This document shows positions 34,451 through 43,852 of a stretch of DNA of 64,000 nucleotides, piece by piece (position 1 is the stretch's first letter; the number at the start of each line of letters is the position of its first letter). The notes beneath the pieces are model-generated. The model saw only the letters and a program-made list of their open reading frames with translations, did not search any database and was not told where the DNA came from. The DNA lies in NCBI GenBank assembly GCA_963708245.1, contig OY970201.1, positions 6,138,001 through 6,202,000 of the forward strand. The letters run 5' to 3'. The translations under genes and the position numbers were made by a program. The stretch comes from CAVYXK01 sp963708245. GTDB lineage: Bacteria; Pseudomonadota; Alphaproteobacteria; Acetobacterales; Acetobacteraceae.

Positions 34451-35623
34451 ATGCGCGTCCCCTGGTGGCTGCCCGCCCTGCTCGGCCTCCTGACCGCGGT
34501 TGGGCCGGGCTCGACCGACATGTATTTGCCGGCCTTCCCGGCCATCGAGGCATCGCTGCACGAGCCGCCCGGCTCGGCGCAGCTCTCGCTTGCCGCGTGG
34601 TTCGCCGGGCTCGCGGTGGGGCAGATCACGCAGGGGACGCTGTCGGACCGCTATGGGCGGCGCCGGCCGCTGATCGCTTCCACCGCGCTCTACACGTTGA
34701 CCTGCGCGGCGTGTGCGCTGTCGCCGAGCATCGCGGTGCTTTCGGGGTTTCGCTTCCTATCCGCGGTGGCGGCGGCCGCAGGCATGGTCATACCGCGAGC
34801 GGTGGTGCGTGATCTGGCAGACGGGCACGAGGCGGCCGTGCTGATGTCGCGGCTGATGCTGGTGATGGGCGCAGCGCCGATCCTTGCTCCGACGATCGGT
34901 GGCGCGGTGCTGGCGTTTGCCGACTGGCGCTGGATTTTCTGGATTCTGACGGCGTACGGCGCGGGCTGCTTCGCGCTGGTCTGCGTGGCTCTGCCCGATA
35001 CGCTGCCGCCCGAGCGGCGGACGCGACTCTCCTTCGGCGAGCAGTTGGAGCGCTACGCTCATATCCTGCGCGACCGAGGGTTCGTCACACATGCCGCCCT
35101 GGGCGGTTGTGCAACTTTCGCGTTCTTCGCCTATCTCGGCGGGTCGTCGCCGGTCTTCATCGATGGGTTCGGATGGACGCCGTCTGGATTCGCGCTGCTC
35201 TTCGGTTCCTGCGCGCTCGGCCTGGTGAGCGCGGCGCAGATCAACGCTCGCATCCTCCGCCCTTTTGGCCCATCCAGGATCCTGCACGTGGTGGCGCGCA
35301 TCGATCTCGCCGCGATGGCGGTGCTCGCCGGGCTGGCTTTTGCTGGAGTGCATCGGTTCGCCGCCGTGTACGTGCCGCTGTTCGTGTTCGTGAGCTGCCA
35401 GGGCTTCGTGAACCCGAACGCCACCGTTGGCGCGCTGTCGCGCCACGGCGCGCATGCCGGGAGCGCATCGGCGCTGATGGGCATGGGGCAGTTCCTGCTG
35501 GGCGCTGTCAGTGGCCTGTTGGTCGGCCTGCTCACCGACGGCACGGCACGCGGCATGGCCGCGCTGATGCTGGTCGGGGCTGCAGGAATGGTGATTGCCG
35601 AGCGGCTTCGCCCGCGGCCATAG
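34451..35623 (+). CDS. Bcr/CflA family MFS multidrug transporter
   Basis: 390 residues from ATG 34451; the upstream extension of the frame to 34259 has no membrane or family features. Twelve predicted helices. The Bcr/CflA N-terminus VGPGSTDMYLPAFPAIEASL and motif A SDRYGRRRPL are clear, as is the motif-C-like stretch ending PILAPTIGG. It is a proton-coupled drug exporter of the inner membrane. A class I glutamine amidotransferase-like hydrolase gene follows after 18 bases, perhaps co-transcribed. Confidence 0.92.
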   Translation: MRVPWWLPALLGLLTAVGPGSTDMYLPAFPAIEASLHEPPGSAQLSLAAWFAGLAVGQITQGTLSDRYGRRRPLIASTALYTLTCAACALSPSIAVLSGFRFLSAVAAAAGMVIPRAVVRDLADGHEAAVLMSRLMLVMGAAPILAPTIGGAVLAFADWRWIFWILTAYGAGCFALVCVALPDTLPPERRTRLSFGEQLERYAHILRDRGFVTHAALGGCATFAFFAYLGGSSPVFIDGFGWTPSGFALLFGSCALGLVSAAQINARILRPFGPSRILHVVARIDLAAMAVLAGLAFAGVHRFAAVYVPLFVFVSCQGFVNPNATVGALSRHGAHAGSASALMGMGQFLLGAVSGLLVGLLTDGTARGMAALMLVGAAGMVIAERLRPRP

Positions 35624-35641
35624 TCGGCCGATCGGACGAGG

Positions 35642-36394
35642 ATGCATGGAATGACGGTGGTCGTGGGGATTCCCGCCTGTGAGTGGACCCGCAACGCATT
35701 GCTGTGGCACGAGACCCCAGCGCGCTATGCCGCCGCGGTGTTCGGAGCGGCCGGCGCACTGCCGCTGATGATCCCGCCGATGGGTCCGGCACAGGTCGCG
35801 GTACTGGACCGATTGGACGGGCTGCTGCTGCCCGGGAGCCCCAGCAACGTCCATCCGCGCCACTATGAGGGCGGCGAGAGCCTCACCCCTGAGCAACACG
35901 ATCATCAGCGCGACGCCACCGTCTTGCCGCTGATCCGCGCCGCTATTGCCCGCGGCTTGCCGGTGCTGGCGATTTGCCGCGGCATCCAGGAGTTGAACGT
36001 CGCGCTGGGCGGCACGCTGCACCAGCTTGTCCACGAGCTGGATGGTCGGCGCGACCATCGCGGCGGCTCCGGCACGGTGGAAGAACGATATGGGCCGAAG
36101 CACAAGGTCATGCTGTCGGGCTGGCTTGCGCGGCTGATCGGTGCCGGGGAGATCACGGTGAATTCGCTGCACAGCCAGGCGGTCGAACGCCCGGCACCGG
36201 GCCTTGTCGTCGAGGCGCGTGCCGAGGACGGCACGATCGAGGCGGTGCGGGTCGAGACCGCGCCCGGCTTCGCGATCGGCGTGCAGTGGCATCCGGAGTG
36301 GGGCTACGCCGACAATCCGGCGAGCCTGGCTTTGTTCGGCGCTTTCGGCGAAGCCTGCCGGCGCTTTCGGTCGGGTTTGAGGGAGGCGGCCTGA
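35642..36394 (+). CDS. Gamma-glutamyl-gamma-aminobutyrate hydrolase-like class I glutamine amidotransferase (PuuD-like)
   Basis: 250 residues. The nucleophile cysteine lies in LAICRGIQELNVALGGTLHQ, and the catalytic His-Glu pair is in VQWHPEWGY, as in the peptidase C26 family that cleaves gamma-glutamyl-GABA in putrescine degradation. Other family members act on different gamma-glutamyl amides, and no other putrescine-pathway gene is adjacent, so the substrate is tentative. It begins at ATG 35642 (second ATG at 35651). The next gene starts one base after its stop. Confidence 0.88.
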   Translation: MHGMTVVVGIPACEWTRNALLWHETPARYAAAVFGAAGALPLMIPPMGPAQVAVLDRLDGLLLPGSPSNVHPRHYEGGESLTPEQHDHQRDATVLPLIRAAIARGLPVLAICRGIQELNVALGGTLHQLVHELDGRRDHRGGSGTVEERYGPKHKVMLSGWLARLIGAGEITVNSLHSQAVERPAPGLVVEARAEDGTIEAVRVETAPGFAIGVQWHPEWGYADNPASLALFGAFGEACRRFRSGLREAA

Positions 36395-36395
36395 A

Positions 36396-37160
36396 ATGGA
36401 CCTGCAACTCGGCGGCAAGCGCGCCCTGATCACCGGCGGTTCGAAGGGTATCGGTCGCGCGACCGCCGAGGTGCTGGCTGACGAGGGGTGCGATGTCACG
36501 CTGGTGGCCCGCGACGCGGCGCTGCTCGAGCAGGCCGCGGCGGCGATTCGGGCGCGGCGACAGGTGAATGTGCGGGTGATCCCGGCGGATCTGTCCTCGG
36601 ACGAGACAGTGCGGCGGGTCGCTGACGAGGCTGGTGACGTTGATATCCTGGTGAACAATGCGGGGGCTATCCCGCCAGGCCATCTCCTTACCGTTGATAA
36701 CGAGACTTGGCGGCGCGCCTGGGACCTCAAGGTATTCGGGTTCATCTCGTTCTGCCGGAGCGTGTATCCCCGGATGGCGGCACGGAAAGCGGGCGTGATC
36801 GTGAACGTGGTGGGCGCGGCGGGCGAGAAGTTTCCGCCGAGCTATATCGCCGGGGCGGCCGGCAATGCCTCGTTGATGGCTTTTACCCGCGCGCTGGCGC
36901 GTCAGGCGCCGGCGGATGGGGTGCGGGTGGTCGGGATCAATCCCGGACCAGTCGCGACGGACCGGCTGATCATGTTGCAGCGAGACCGCGCGGCGAAGAC
37001 GCTGGGCGACGCTGAGCGCTGGCAGGAGTTGTTCGCCGGCATGCCGTTCGGGCGTGCGGCCACGCCGGCCGAGATCGGTTATGCGGTGGCGTTTCTGGCC
37101 AGCCCGCGGTCCGGGTACACGTCCGGGACGATTCTGACGATCGATGGCGGGGCGGCGTGA
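36396..37160 (+). CDS. Short-chain dehydrogenase/reductase lacking the catalytic lysine
   Basis: 254 residues, Rossmann fold. The cofactor loop TGGSKGIGRATAEVLADEG and the NNAG motif (LVNNAGAIPPGH) are intact. The usual Tyr-x3-Lys reads YIAGAAGNASLMAF, so the lysine position is alanine. The C-terminus has the standard GTILTIDGGAA. The lost lysine suggests altered chemistry or a non-catalytic role, although related SDRs with this YIAG segment may form a distinct subfamily. It sits one base after the PuuD-like gene, implying an operon. Confidence 0.88.
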   Translation: MDLQLGGKRALITGGSKGIGRATAEVLADEGCDVTLVARDAALLEQAAAAIRARRQVNVRVIPADLSSDETVRRVADEAGDVDILVNNAGAIPPGHLLTVDNETWRRAWDLKVFGFISFCRSVYPRMAARKAGVIVNVVGAAGEKFPPSYIAGAAGNASLMAFTRALARQAPADGVRVVGINPGPVATDRLIMLQRDRAAKTLGDAERWQELFAGMPFGRAATPAEIGYAVAFLASPRSGYTSGTILTIDGGAA

Positions 37161-37170
37161 CAACAGACGG

Positions 37171-37584
37171 CTAGACCCACCCGAGTTCCTTCAGCGCCAT
37201 GCCAGAGTTCCAGATCTTCTGCATATGCGTGATCTTTCCGTTGTCGAATTGCATGACATAGACATAGTCGGTGCTTGTGCTTTTGCCGGTTGGCGGGCAC
37301 GGACCGCCTGCCAGGTGCGTGCCCTTGAACACGCCATAGGCGCACACGTTGTTGCGGACCGGATCGGTCGCAAAGGACTTCACTTCGTAAGTCGCGTCCG
37401 TCAGGACCTGAGTAATGCCATTCATCCAGTCAGTATATTGCTGCAGGGTTTTGATCTCCGCCAGCGGCTCGGCCTGCGCGCTGAAGGTTGCGTCGGGCGT
37501 GCAGTAAACGCTACACCCCTCCCATCCCTTGCCGGTTTCGCAGGCGGCGAAGAACGCGGCCGCCGTCTCTGTGATCGATGACAT
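37171..37584 (-). CDS. SnoaL/NTF2-like domain protein
   Basis: About 137 residues from ATG 37584 (in-frame ATG at 37599 adds five). The sequence has the cone-shaped alpha+beta pattern of the SnoaL/NTF2 superfamily: helices around TETAAAFFAACETGKGWEG, a DATF strand, and a C-terminal sheet DYVYVMQFDNGKITHMQKIW. These proteins are cyclases, isomerases or ligand binders; the active-site residues cannot be assigned. It is convergent with the SDR gene, with 10 bases between the stops. Confidence 0.75.
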   Translation of the reverse strand: MSSITETAAAFFAACETGKGWEGCSVYCTPDATFSAQAEPLAEIKTLQQYTDWMNGITQVLTDATYEVKSFATDPVRNNVCAYGVFKGTHLAGGPCPPTGKSTSTDYVYVMQFDNGKITHMQKIWNSGMALKELGWV

Positions 37585-37624
37585 GATGCCCCCCTTCATT
37601 GGGTATAGTCCTCACATCACCACG

Positions 37625-38962
37625 CTAGCATTGTCGGGTCTTGCATTCGACACCAAAGTGGTCGGCGAGTTCGGCGCCGGTGAAGCCCAGGGTGAAACTC
37701 TCCGGGTCGAGCGGGCGCATCGTCCGGTTCCAGTCCTGCCATTCCGCGGCCAGGAGGCGGTAGATATCGGGATAGCGGTCCTTCAGGTTGGCGCGCTCCA
37801 GCGGATCCTGCACGACGTCAAACAGGAAGGTGTTGCCGCGGATCTTGAGGTATTTCCAGTCGCCGTCGCGAACCGCTTCCTGAGCATGGTTCTTGTAGCG
37901 CCAGAAGAGTTTGCGCGGCACCGGTGCGGCGCCCTCGGTGAGCCAGGGTAGCAAGCTCATGCCGTCGCTCGGGTAGGACGGGTCGGGCGTCGTGCCGGCG
38001 GCGGCCAGCAGCGTCGGCAACCAATCCATGGTGATCATCACCTGCTGCGACACCGACTCGCGCGGCACGCGAGCGGGCCAGGAAACGATTGCCGGAATGC
38101 GCAACCCGCCCTCGAGCAACTCCGACTTTCGCCCGGTGAAGGGCCAGGTATCTGAATAGCGCTCGCCGCCATTGTCGCTGGTGAAGACAACGATGGTGTT
38201 ATCGGCGATGCCGGCGCTGTCGAGCGTCTCGAGCACACGGCCGATCTGCAGGTCCATACGCTGGACCATTCGCTGATAGGTGCGCTGCGTGCCGCCATCG
38301 AAATGGAAGAGACTCTTGATGCGCAATGCTTCGGCCTCGTCACCGGGCGCCTCCCAGGGCCAGTGCGGGGCATTGAAGTGCAGGCTGAGGAAGAACGGCC
38401 GGTCGGCGCGGGCGAAGCGCTTGATCGTGGCGACAGCGCGGCTGCCCAGGAGGTCGGTGAGGTAGCCCTGCTGGTGCACCGGGGTGTCATCGTCCCAGAG
38501 GTCCTCGGTGTCGGTGTCGGCGGGCCCGAACTTATGGGTGTAGTAGTCGAGGACCCCGCCGCGAAAGCCGTAGAACTGCTCGTACCCGCTTTGCAACGGC
38601 CCGAACTCAGGTAGCTTTCCGAGATGCCATTTGCCGATGAGGGCCGTGTGGTATCCGGCAGCCTTGAGGAGCGACGGCAGCGTGGGATGTTCGGGTGGCA
38701 GGCCGATCTTGCGTTGCGAGCGGCTGCTGAGCGGTTCTTCGAGCCCGATCGCCAGGCGGTATTGATATTGCCCGGTCATCAGCGCCGTGCGCGAGGCCGT
38801 GCACACCGCGGAATTAGCGTAAGCCTGGGGAAAGCGCATTCCGTCGGCTGCGATGCGGTCGATGTTCGGTGTGGCGAAGTCGCGGCGGCCGTAGCACGAC
38901 ACGTCGGCATAGCCGAGGTCGTCGGCGAGGATGAAGAGGATGTTGGGCTGCGGTGCGGCCAT
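37625..38962 (-). CDS. Sulfatase family protein (arylsulfatase-like)
   Basis: 445 residues from ATG 38962 (the frame continues to 39004 without support). Metal-binding LFILADDLGYADVSCYG opens the alkaline-phosphatase-like fold. The sulfatase signature is CTASRTALMTGQYQYR, where the cysteine would be matured to formylglycine (C-x-A-x-R variant of the usual C-x-P-S-R). Further signature segments are TALIGKWHLGK and VVFTSDNGGE. No clear signal peptide is seen. It could hydrolyse sulfate esters; the sulfotransferase at 233 is 37 kb away and no link is implied. The maturase gene was not found in the window. Confidence 0.92.
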   Translation of the reverse strand: MAAPQPNILFILADDLGYADVSCYGRRDFATPNIDRIAADGMRFPQAYANSAVCTASRTALMTGQYQYRLAIGLEEPLSSRSQRKIGLPPEHPTLPSLLKAAGYHTALIGKWHLGKLPEFGPLQSGYEQFYGFRGGVLDYYTHKFGPADTDTEDLWDDDTPVHQQGYLTDLLGSRAVATIKRFARADRPFFLSLHFNAPHWPWEAPGDEAEALRIKSLFHFDGGTQRTYQRMVQRMDLQIGRVLETLDSAGIADNTIVVFTSDNGGERYSDTWPFTGRKSELLEGGLRIPAIVSWPARVPRESVSQQVMITMDWLPTLLAAAGTTPDPSYPSDGMSLLPWLTEGAAPVPRKLFWRYKNHAQEAVRDGDWKYLKIRGNTFLFDVVQDPLERANLKDRYPDIYRLLAAEWQDWNRTMRPLDPESFTLGFTGAELADHFGVECKTRQC

Positions 38963-39439
38963 GGAGTCCCCTAGCCCGAGAACACGATGCCGGACAAGGA
39001 CCACGGCGGCGGCGACCGTACGAGACGTTGATCACAGTGTGCCTCGCACAGATACCGCATTAGAGCGATTGCTTAATAGGGAAGGGGGTTCCCCACTTCG
39101 ATGGCTTCGAACAAACACCTGAAAAGTACGTTGATCTCCGCTTCACGCAGGCACAACAATTTTGGTCGCAAATCGTCCTACTTGACTTTGAACAATCAAG
39201 GTGGATGCAGACAGAGCAAAGGGATTGACTGGTCTGCACGCGCCTGATAGTCATCAAATCCCTTGTCCTGAGAGCAGGATGCGATCGAGTCGCACAAATT
39301 CGAATCTGCAGCGCAACGTGCCAGATTCAAATCCGACCCCCATCACCCAAAGCCCGCATCTTGCGGGAAGCGGGTCATCAGGGCGGTAATCCCGCGCGCG
39401 CATGTTCGCCCGGCCTTGTCAACACGAGTGAGATTGCAG
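38963..39439. other. Intergenic region, no gene recognised
   Basis: About 475 bases between divergent sulfatase and desaturase genes, locally lower in GC around 39060-39260. A short inverted repeat CTTGA...TCAAG lies near 39180-39200. No convincing gene, RNA or promoter could be named. Confidence 0.45.
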
Positions 39440-40420
39440 ATGCCTTTTCCACGCCATACCAGAATTACCGATGCTGGACGGGTGGATGCCACTCGCAGAT
39501 TGGACATTCCGGAGTCGGCCCGGCCCTTCCGTCTGGCCCGGATCGACGCGACAGGGATTGCGGCGATCCACTTGATCGCACTGCTTGCGTTCGTGCCCTG
39601 GCTCTTTAGCTGGACCGGAGTAGTCCTGGCACTTCTGGGGCTCTATGTATTCGGCACGCTCGGGATCAGCCTATGCTTTCATCGTATGCTGACCCATCGC
39701 AGCGTCGTCTGCCCTGTATGGTTGGAACACTCCCTTGCCATCCTTGGTTTGTGCTGTGTCCAGGACACCCCAGCTCGCTGGGTCGGCATACACCGGCGGC
39801 ATCACGAGCATGCCGACGAACAGCCGGACCCTCATAGTCCGCTTGCCGGCTTCCTTTGGGGGCATATCGGTTGGATGCTCTTCAGAAACCGGGAGCTAAC
39901 CCGCATGAGGTTGGTCTCGCGCTATGCCAAGGACGTTATGCGGGACCCTTTCTACGCCAAGCTGGAGCAGAACTTCCGCTGGGTCCGGGTGGTTTTGATG
40001 TCATGGCTGGTTTTCTTTGCCAGCGCGCTCCTCGTTGAACTGGTTCTAGGAGGAAGCGCATTGGAGGCAATTCAATTCGGCTTCAGCGTGCTGATCTGGG
40101 GAGTGTTCGTTCGCACGGTCCTCGTTTGGCACGTCACCTGGTCCGTCAATTCGGTGACGCATATGTGGGGCTATCGCAACTACGAGACCGATGAATGCAG
40201 TCGCAACAATCTGATCATTGGCTTCCTCAGCAACGGCGAAGGTTGGCACAACAATCATCACGCCGCCCCGCGTTCGGCGCGCTTCGGTCATCGGTGGTGG
40301 GAATTGGACGTGACGTGGCTAACGATCCGACTCCTTGCGGCACTTGGCCTCGCGCGGAAGATCGTAACGCAATATCCTTCACTTGCAATCACAGGTGATG
40401 TGGATCGGCGTGGCGTTTGA
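39440..40420 (+). CDS. Acyl-CoA/fatty acid desaturase
   Basis: 326 residues from ATG 39440; a TTG eight codons upstream is the alternative. Three histidine boxes of membrane di-iron desaturases are present: HRMLTH, HRRHH and HNNHH, with hydrophobic pairs between them (FVPWLFSWTGVVLALLGLYV; VVLMSWLVFFASALLVELVL). This is the delta-9 (stearoyl-CoA-type) arrangement, introducing a double bond into fatty acyl chains at the inner membrane using oxygen and an electron donor. It stands alone on the plus strand. Confidence 0.92.
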   Translation: MPFPRHTRITDAGRVDATRRLDIPESARPFRLARIDATGIAAIHLIALLAFVPWLFSWTGVVLALLGLYVFGTLGISLCFHRMLTHRSVVCPVWLEHSLAILGLCCVQDTPARWVGIHRRHHEHADEQPDPHSPLAGFLWGHIGWMLFRNRELTRMRLVSRYAKDVMRDPFYAKLEQNFRWVRVVLMSWLVFFASALLVELVLGGSALEAIQFGFSVLIWGVFVRTVLVWHVTWSVNSVTHMWGYRNYETDECSRNNLIIGFLSNGEGWHNNHHAAPRSARFGHRWWELDVTWLTIRLLAALGLARKIVTQYPSLAITGDVDRRGV

Positions 40421-40607
40421 CCCCTACCGGGGTCCATTCTTTTTGCGTGATATGCATCAAGCGGGACAGCTCTGTGCGAAACTCGCGTGACCCTTAGGTG
40501 TCGCGAGGGCCCCTGGCATGAGTCATCACACGTACTCTCCACGATCAGGCGCGCCATGGATTCCTCGCAACCATTGCACATCGAGCCGGGTGGTACCGTG
40601 GGTCGGT

Positions 40608-41026
40608 TCAGGCCAGCGTCCGGTAGCCGAGCGCTGCAGCCTCCCGTTCCAGTTCCACTAGCCGCGCGTAGGCCGTCTCGTCCGCCGGCGTGACGGCAAT
40701 CAGCTTCAAACCCGCCCTGACGTCGGCATGCTCCGGTTCGGCGCCGAGCCGGGCGAGTGCCGTCCGCAGCGTCTCGACGACATCCGGCGGCGTCGCCGCG
40801 CTGGTCACGAACGGGATCGCCGGGCTCGGCTGCGTCGCGGCGAGGGTGCGCGTACGCTCGCTCACAATGTCGCGACGATTGCAGCAGAATGCGTTGGGGA
40901 CGGAATCGACCCAGGTGGCGTCGGTCTCGCCCCTGACTAACCGATCCAGACTGGTGGGAGTCCCCCGTGCTCAATATCGAACCGAAGAAACTCCGCCCGC
41001 CGGCGAGCTCGGCGATCGAGTGGCGG
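40608..41026 (-). pseudogene. Truncated PhnD/SsuA-like substrate-binding protein gene
   Basis: The minus strand reads as the C-terminal half of the intact gene at 42697-43500 (DRLVRGETDATWVDSVPNAF; PSPAIPFVTSAATPPDVVET; ADVRAGLKLIAVTPADETAY). Similarity in DNA runs from about 40608 to 41026 and then stops abruptly, so the N-terminal half is missing. There is also a one-base shift near 40955, between the SIL(S)TG and LDRL segments. It is a direct-repeat partner of the intact copy, with the broken phosphoesterase gene between them. Confidence 0.8.
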
Positions 41027-41295
41027 TTGGCTCAGCCCGGACAGCCGTGGGTCGGGAGTGCGGGAAGGGCCGCAGCAGTTGCTGGGGTGTGTTGCCGGCG
41101 GGTCGCTGATAAACTCGGCGCTGAGGTTTACTGAACTCCGAAGGCTGTTCACGACGTTGCGATTTTGTGTGTCAGGGACGAACGGTCGCGGGTGGCGAAG
41201 ATGCGCCTTGGCCGGGCCATTGGCCCCGGGCGGATCACGCAGTGGCGTTTCGGCACTTGCGGCAACTCCAGGGGCAGGTCGGACGTTCGCGGCTC

Positions 41296-42660
41296 ATGCC
41301 GCCGATCGAACATGTCGTGGTTCTCATGCTGGAGAATCGTTCCTTCGATACGATGCTGGGTTGGCTTTACCCCGGCCGGACCGACTTCGATGGACTTTCG
41401 GGTGATGAGGCGAATCCTCTGACCGAAGCCGGTGTCGGCGAGCGTTGCGTATCGGTCTGGACTTCTCCGGAGCTGGCACCAGAGACAGTCCGCATGCCAG
41501 ACCCTGACCCGGGCGAATTATTCGCCGACATCAACATGCAGATTTTCGGAGTGAATGGTCGTCCGGGTATCGACCCTCCCACCATGTCCGGTTTCGTCGA
41601 TAACTACGCGCGATAGAATCCGCCGCCTCGCGATCCCAGCCAAGTCATGCACTGCTTTACCCCTGACCAAGTGCCGGTCATGAGCGCGCTGGCGCGTGCC
41701 TTCGGCGTGAGTGACCGGTGGTTCGCCTCGGCGCCGTGTCAGACTTGGCCCAACCGGTTGTTCGCACATGCCGGTACGGCCGGAGGTCGGGCTGATAACT
41801 GGGCGATTCCCGTCCCGCTATTCCTTCACACGGTGTTCCGGACGCTAGAGCGCTTCGGGCGCACCTGGCAAGTGTATTTCTACGACATGCCGCAGACCGC
41901 TGCGTTAGCCGACCTGTGGACGCGCATTCCGACACATTTCCGCTTTTTCGAGGACGATTTTGCCAAGGACGCGGCGATTGGGCGGCTGCCGAACTACAGC
42001 TTTGTTGAGCCGCGCTACTATCCGAGCCTGATTGACGGCGTACCGCCGAACGATGAACATCCGCCGCACAACCTGCTGTACGGCGAGCAGCTCGTTGCGT
42101 CTGTGTACAACGCGGTGCGAGCCAGCCCTGCGTGGGATCGCACGCTGTTGGTGGTGACCTTCGATGAGCATGGCGGCTGCTATGACCACGTGGCGCCTCC
42201 ACCTGCGACCCCGCCTGGGCCACCATATCCGGACGGGTTCCGGTTTGACCGGTTCGGGGTGCGGGTGCCGGCGGTGATTGCCTCACCTTGGATACCAGCG
42301 GGTAGCATCATCCGACCGCCGCAGGATGGACCGCCGTTCGACCATACCAGTATTATCGCGACACTGCATCGCTTGTTCGAACTCGGCCCGGAGCCGACAC
42401 CACGGGTCGCCGCCGCTCCTGACCTGCTCGGCGCACTCAGCCTGCCGGGCCCCGAAAATCAGGGGCCATCACGGATGGTGGAGGTTGCGGTAGAGGCAGA
42501 CCGCGCGGAGTTGCGCCGGTTGCGCCAATTGCGAAGCAACCACCACCAGCGGCGACTGCGACATCCTGCTGCACTCATCCCCGGTCTCGCGGCGCGAGTG
42601 GCCGCGCATATCCACCGGCGCTGGCCGAAGCGGGATAGAGCGCGATCGCCAAAGAAGTAA
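41296..42660 (+). pseudogene. Phosphoesterase (phospholipase C/acid phosphatase-like) with an in-frame TAG
   Basis: The frame from ATG 41296 to 42660 encodes ~454 codons interrupted only by TAG at 41614-41616 (after NYAR, before NPPPRDPSQVMHCF). The two halves are in the same frame, so one base change would restore it. Family signs: PIEHVVVLMLENRSFDTMLG (metal site and nucleophile region), the central MHCFTPDQVPVMSALARAF, and LLVVTFDEHGGCYDHVAPP. The family hydrolyses phosphate esters such as phosphatidylcholine. No clear signal peptide is seen. It is flanked by two PhnD-like genes on the opposite strand. Confidence 0.85.
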
Positions 42661-42696
42661 GGAAATGCAGTATCAGCGGCATCAGCGTGGAGCAGT

Positions 42697-43500
42697 TCAC
42701 TCTAGCGTCGGGTAGCCGAGCGTTGCGGCTTGCTGTTCCAACTCCAGCAGGCGCGGATAGGCCGCTGGGTCCGCCGGGGTAATCGTGTGCAGCTTCAACC
42801 CCGCCCTGACGCCGGCATGCTCGGGTGCGGCGCCGAGCCGGGAGAGTGCCGCCCGCAGCGTCTCGACGACATCCGGCGGCGTCGCCGCGCTGGTCACGAA
42901 CGGGATCGCCGGGCTTGGCAGCGTCGCGGCGAGGATGCGGGTCCGCTCGCGCACGGGGTCGCGGTAGTCGCAGCAGAAAGCATAGGTGACGCAATCGACG
43001 CAGGTGGCATCCGCCTCGCCGGCGATCATCCGATCGAGACTGGCGGGGTGGCCGCCGGTCTCGACGACCGAACCAAAGAAACGCCGCCCGCCGGCGAACT
43101 CGGCGATCGCGCGACGCGGCAGGTTCATGCCTGAGTTCGAATGGATGCTGTTGAAGGCGAAACGGCATCCGGCGAGGTCAGCCAGCGTCCGGAATGGAGC
43201 ATCGCGATGGACGATGAAGACGCCGGTGTGGGTGGGACCCTCGCAGCCCGCGGCAGCGTAACACGGCGCGCCGAGCAGGATCGCCTGGCCGCGGAAGATC
43301 GTTTGCAGCGGATAACCGCACACCTGCGAGAAGATCAAGTCATCTTCCAGCGCCGCGGGCACGGCGGGTCGGTTGTCGTCCAGCCGCGCCGGCAAACTGG
43401 TCACACCAAGACGCCCCGCTTCGTGGCGCAACGCCGCCCAGAAGGCAGCGTTTGCCGAACGCATCTCGGGCAGGTTGTACATCGGCAGGCTCGCTCGCAT
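42697..43500 (-). CDS. PhnD/SsuA-like phosphate/phosphonate ABC substrate-binding protein
   Basis: 267 residues from ATG 43500 (an upstream start at 43533 is possible). The type II periplasmic-binding-protein fold is indicated by SLPMYNLPEM, GVFIVHRDAPFRTLADLAG, FAFNSIHSNSGMNLPRRA and the hinge segment SLDRMIAGEADATCVDCVTY. PhnD-family proteins bind phosphonates or phosphite, and some family members bind other anions. No signal peptide is visible, so it may be cytoplasmic or be misannotated at the start. A decayed copy lies 2 kb upstream on the same strand. Confidence 0.85.
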   Translation of the reverse strand: MRASLPMYNLPEMRSANAAFWAALRHEAGRLGVTSLPARLDDNRPAVPAALEDDLIFSQVCGYPLQTIFRGQAILLGAPCYAAAGCEGPTHTGVFIVHRDAPFRTLADLAGCRFAFNSIHSNSGMNLPRRAIAEFAGGRRFFGSVVETGGHPASLDRMIAGEADATCVDCVTYAFCCDYRDPVRERTRILAATLPSPAIPFVTSAATPPDVVETLRAALSRLGAAPEHAGVRAGLKLHTITPADPAAYPRLLELEQQAATLGYPTLE

Positions 43501-43852
43501 GGCTCCGCTCCCCTGAGCCCCGCAGAACAGCACGCCAGCGGCCGGCGATCACCTCCTAAGATCAGTCCGCCTGATTCGTGCCGTGCACGACCCCACGCGA
43601 TCTTGTGACGACCGCACTGTCCGCGCCGCTTTCTTCAATCGACCACATTACTTCGGCGAGATCTGAGCATTCCGCGGCGCCGCCTGCAGGGCCGCCGAGT
43701 GGACTGCTGTGCTCGGCAGCTAGGCCGGCCTCGACCTGCTTGTCGGGCTGCCATCCGGCGAGGCCAGTAGCTAACTGATACGTCTAGCTTGCCGAGATCG
43801 GCCCAGGGATGATATTACCTTATTAGGTACTCTTTCACCCAGGACGTGTCGT
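43501..43852. other. Intergenic region with toxin-antitoxin promoter
   Basis: About 350 bases between the PhnD-like gene and the antitoxin. No gene is seen in the first 300 bases. The AT-rich stretch near 43810-43835 is the probable promoter/operator of the toxin-antitoxin pair. Confidence 0.5.
43816..43829. promoter_or_regulatory. Candidate autoregulatory operator of the toxin-antitoxin pair
   Basis: Inverted repeat TACCT-TATT-AGGTA in an AT-rich patch 24 bases upstream of the antitoxin ATG. Phd/YefM antitoxins bind such short palindromes to repress their own operon. Confidence 0.5.

Noticed and set aside
34757..36745. 662-residue minus-strand frame opposite the Bcr/CflA and PuuD-like genes
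   Set aside because: Shadow frame; the plus-strand genes have full family motifs and correct lengths.
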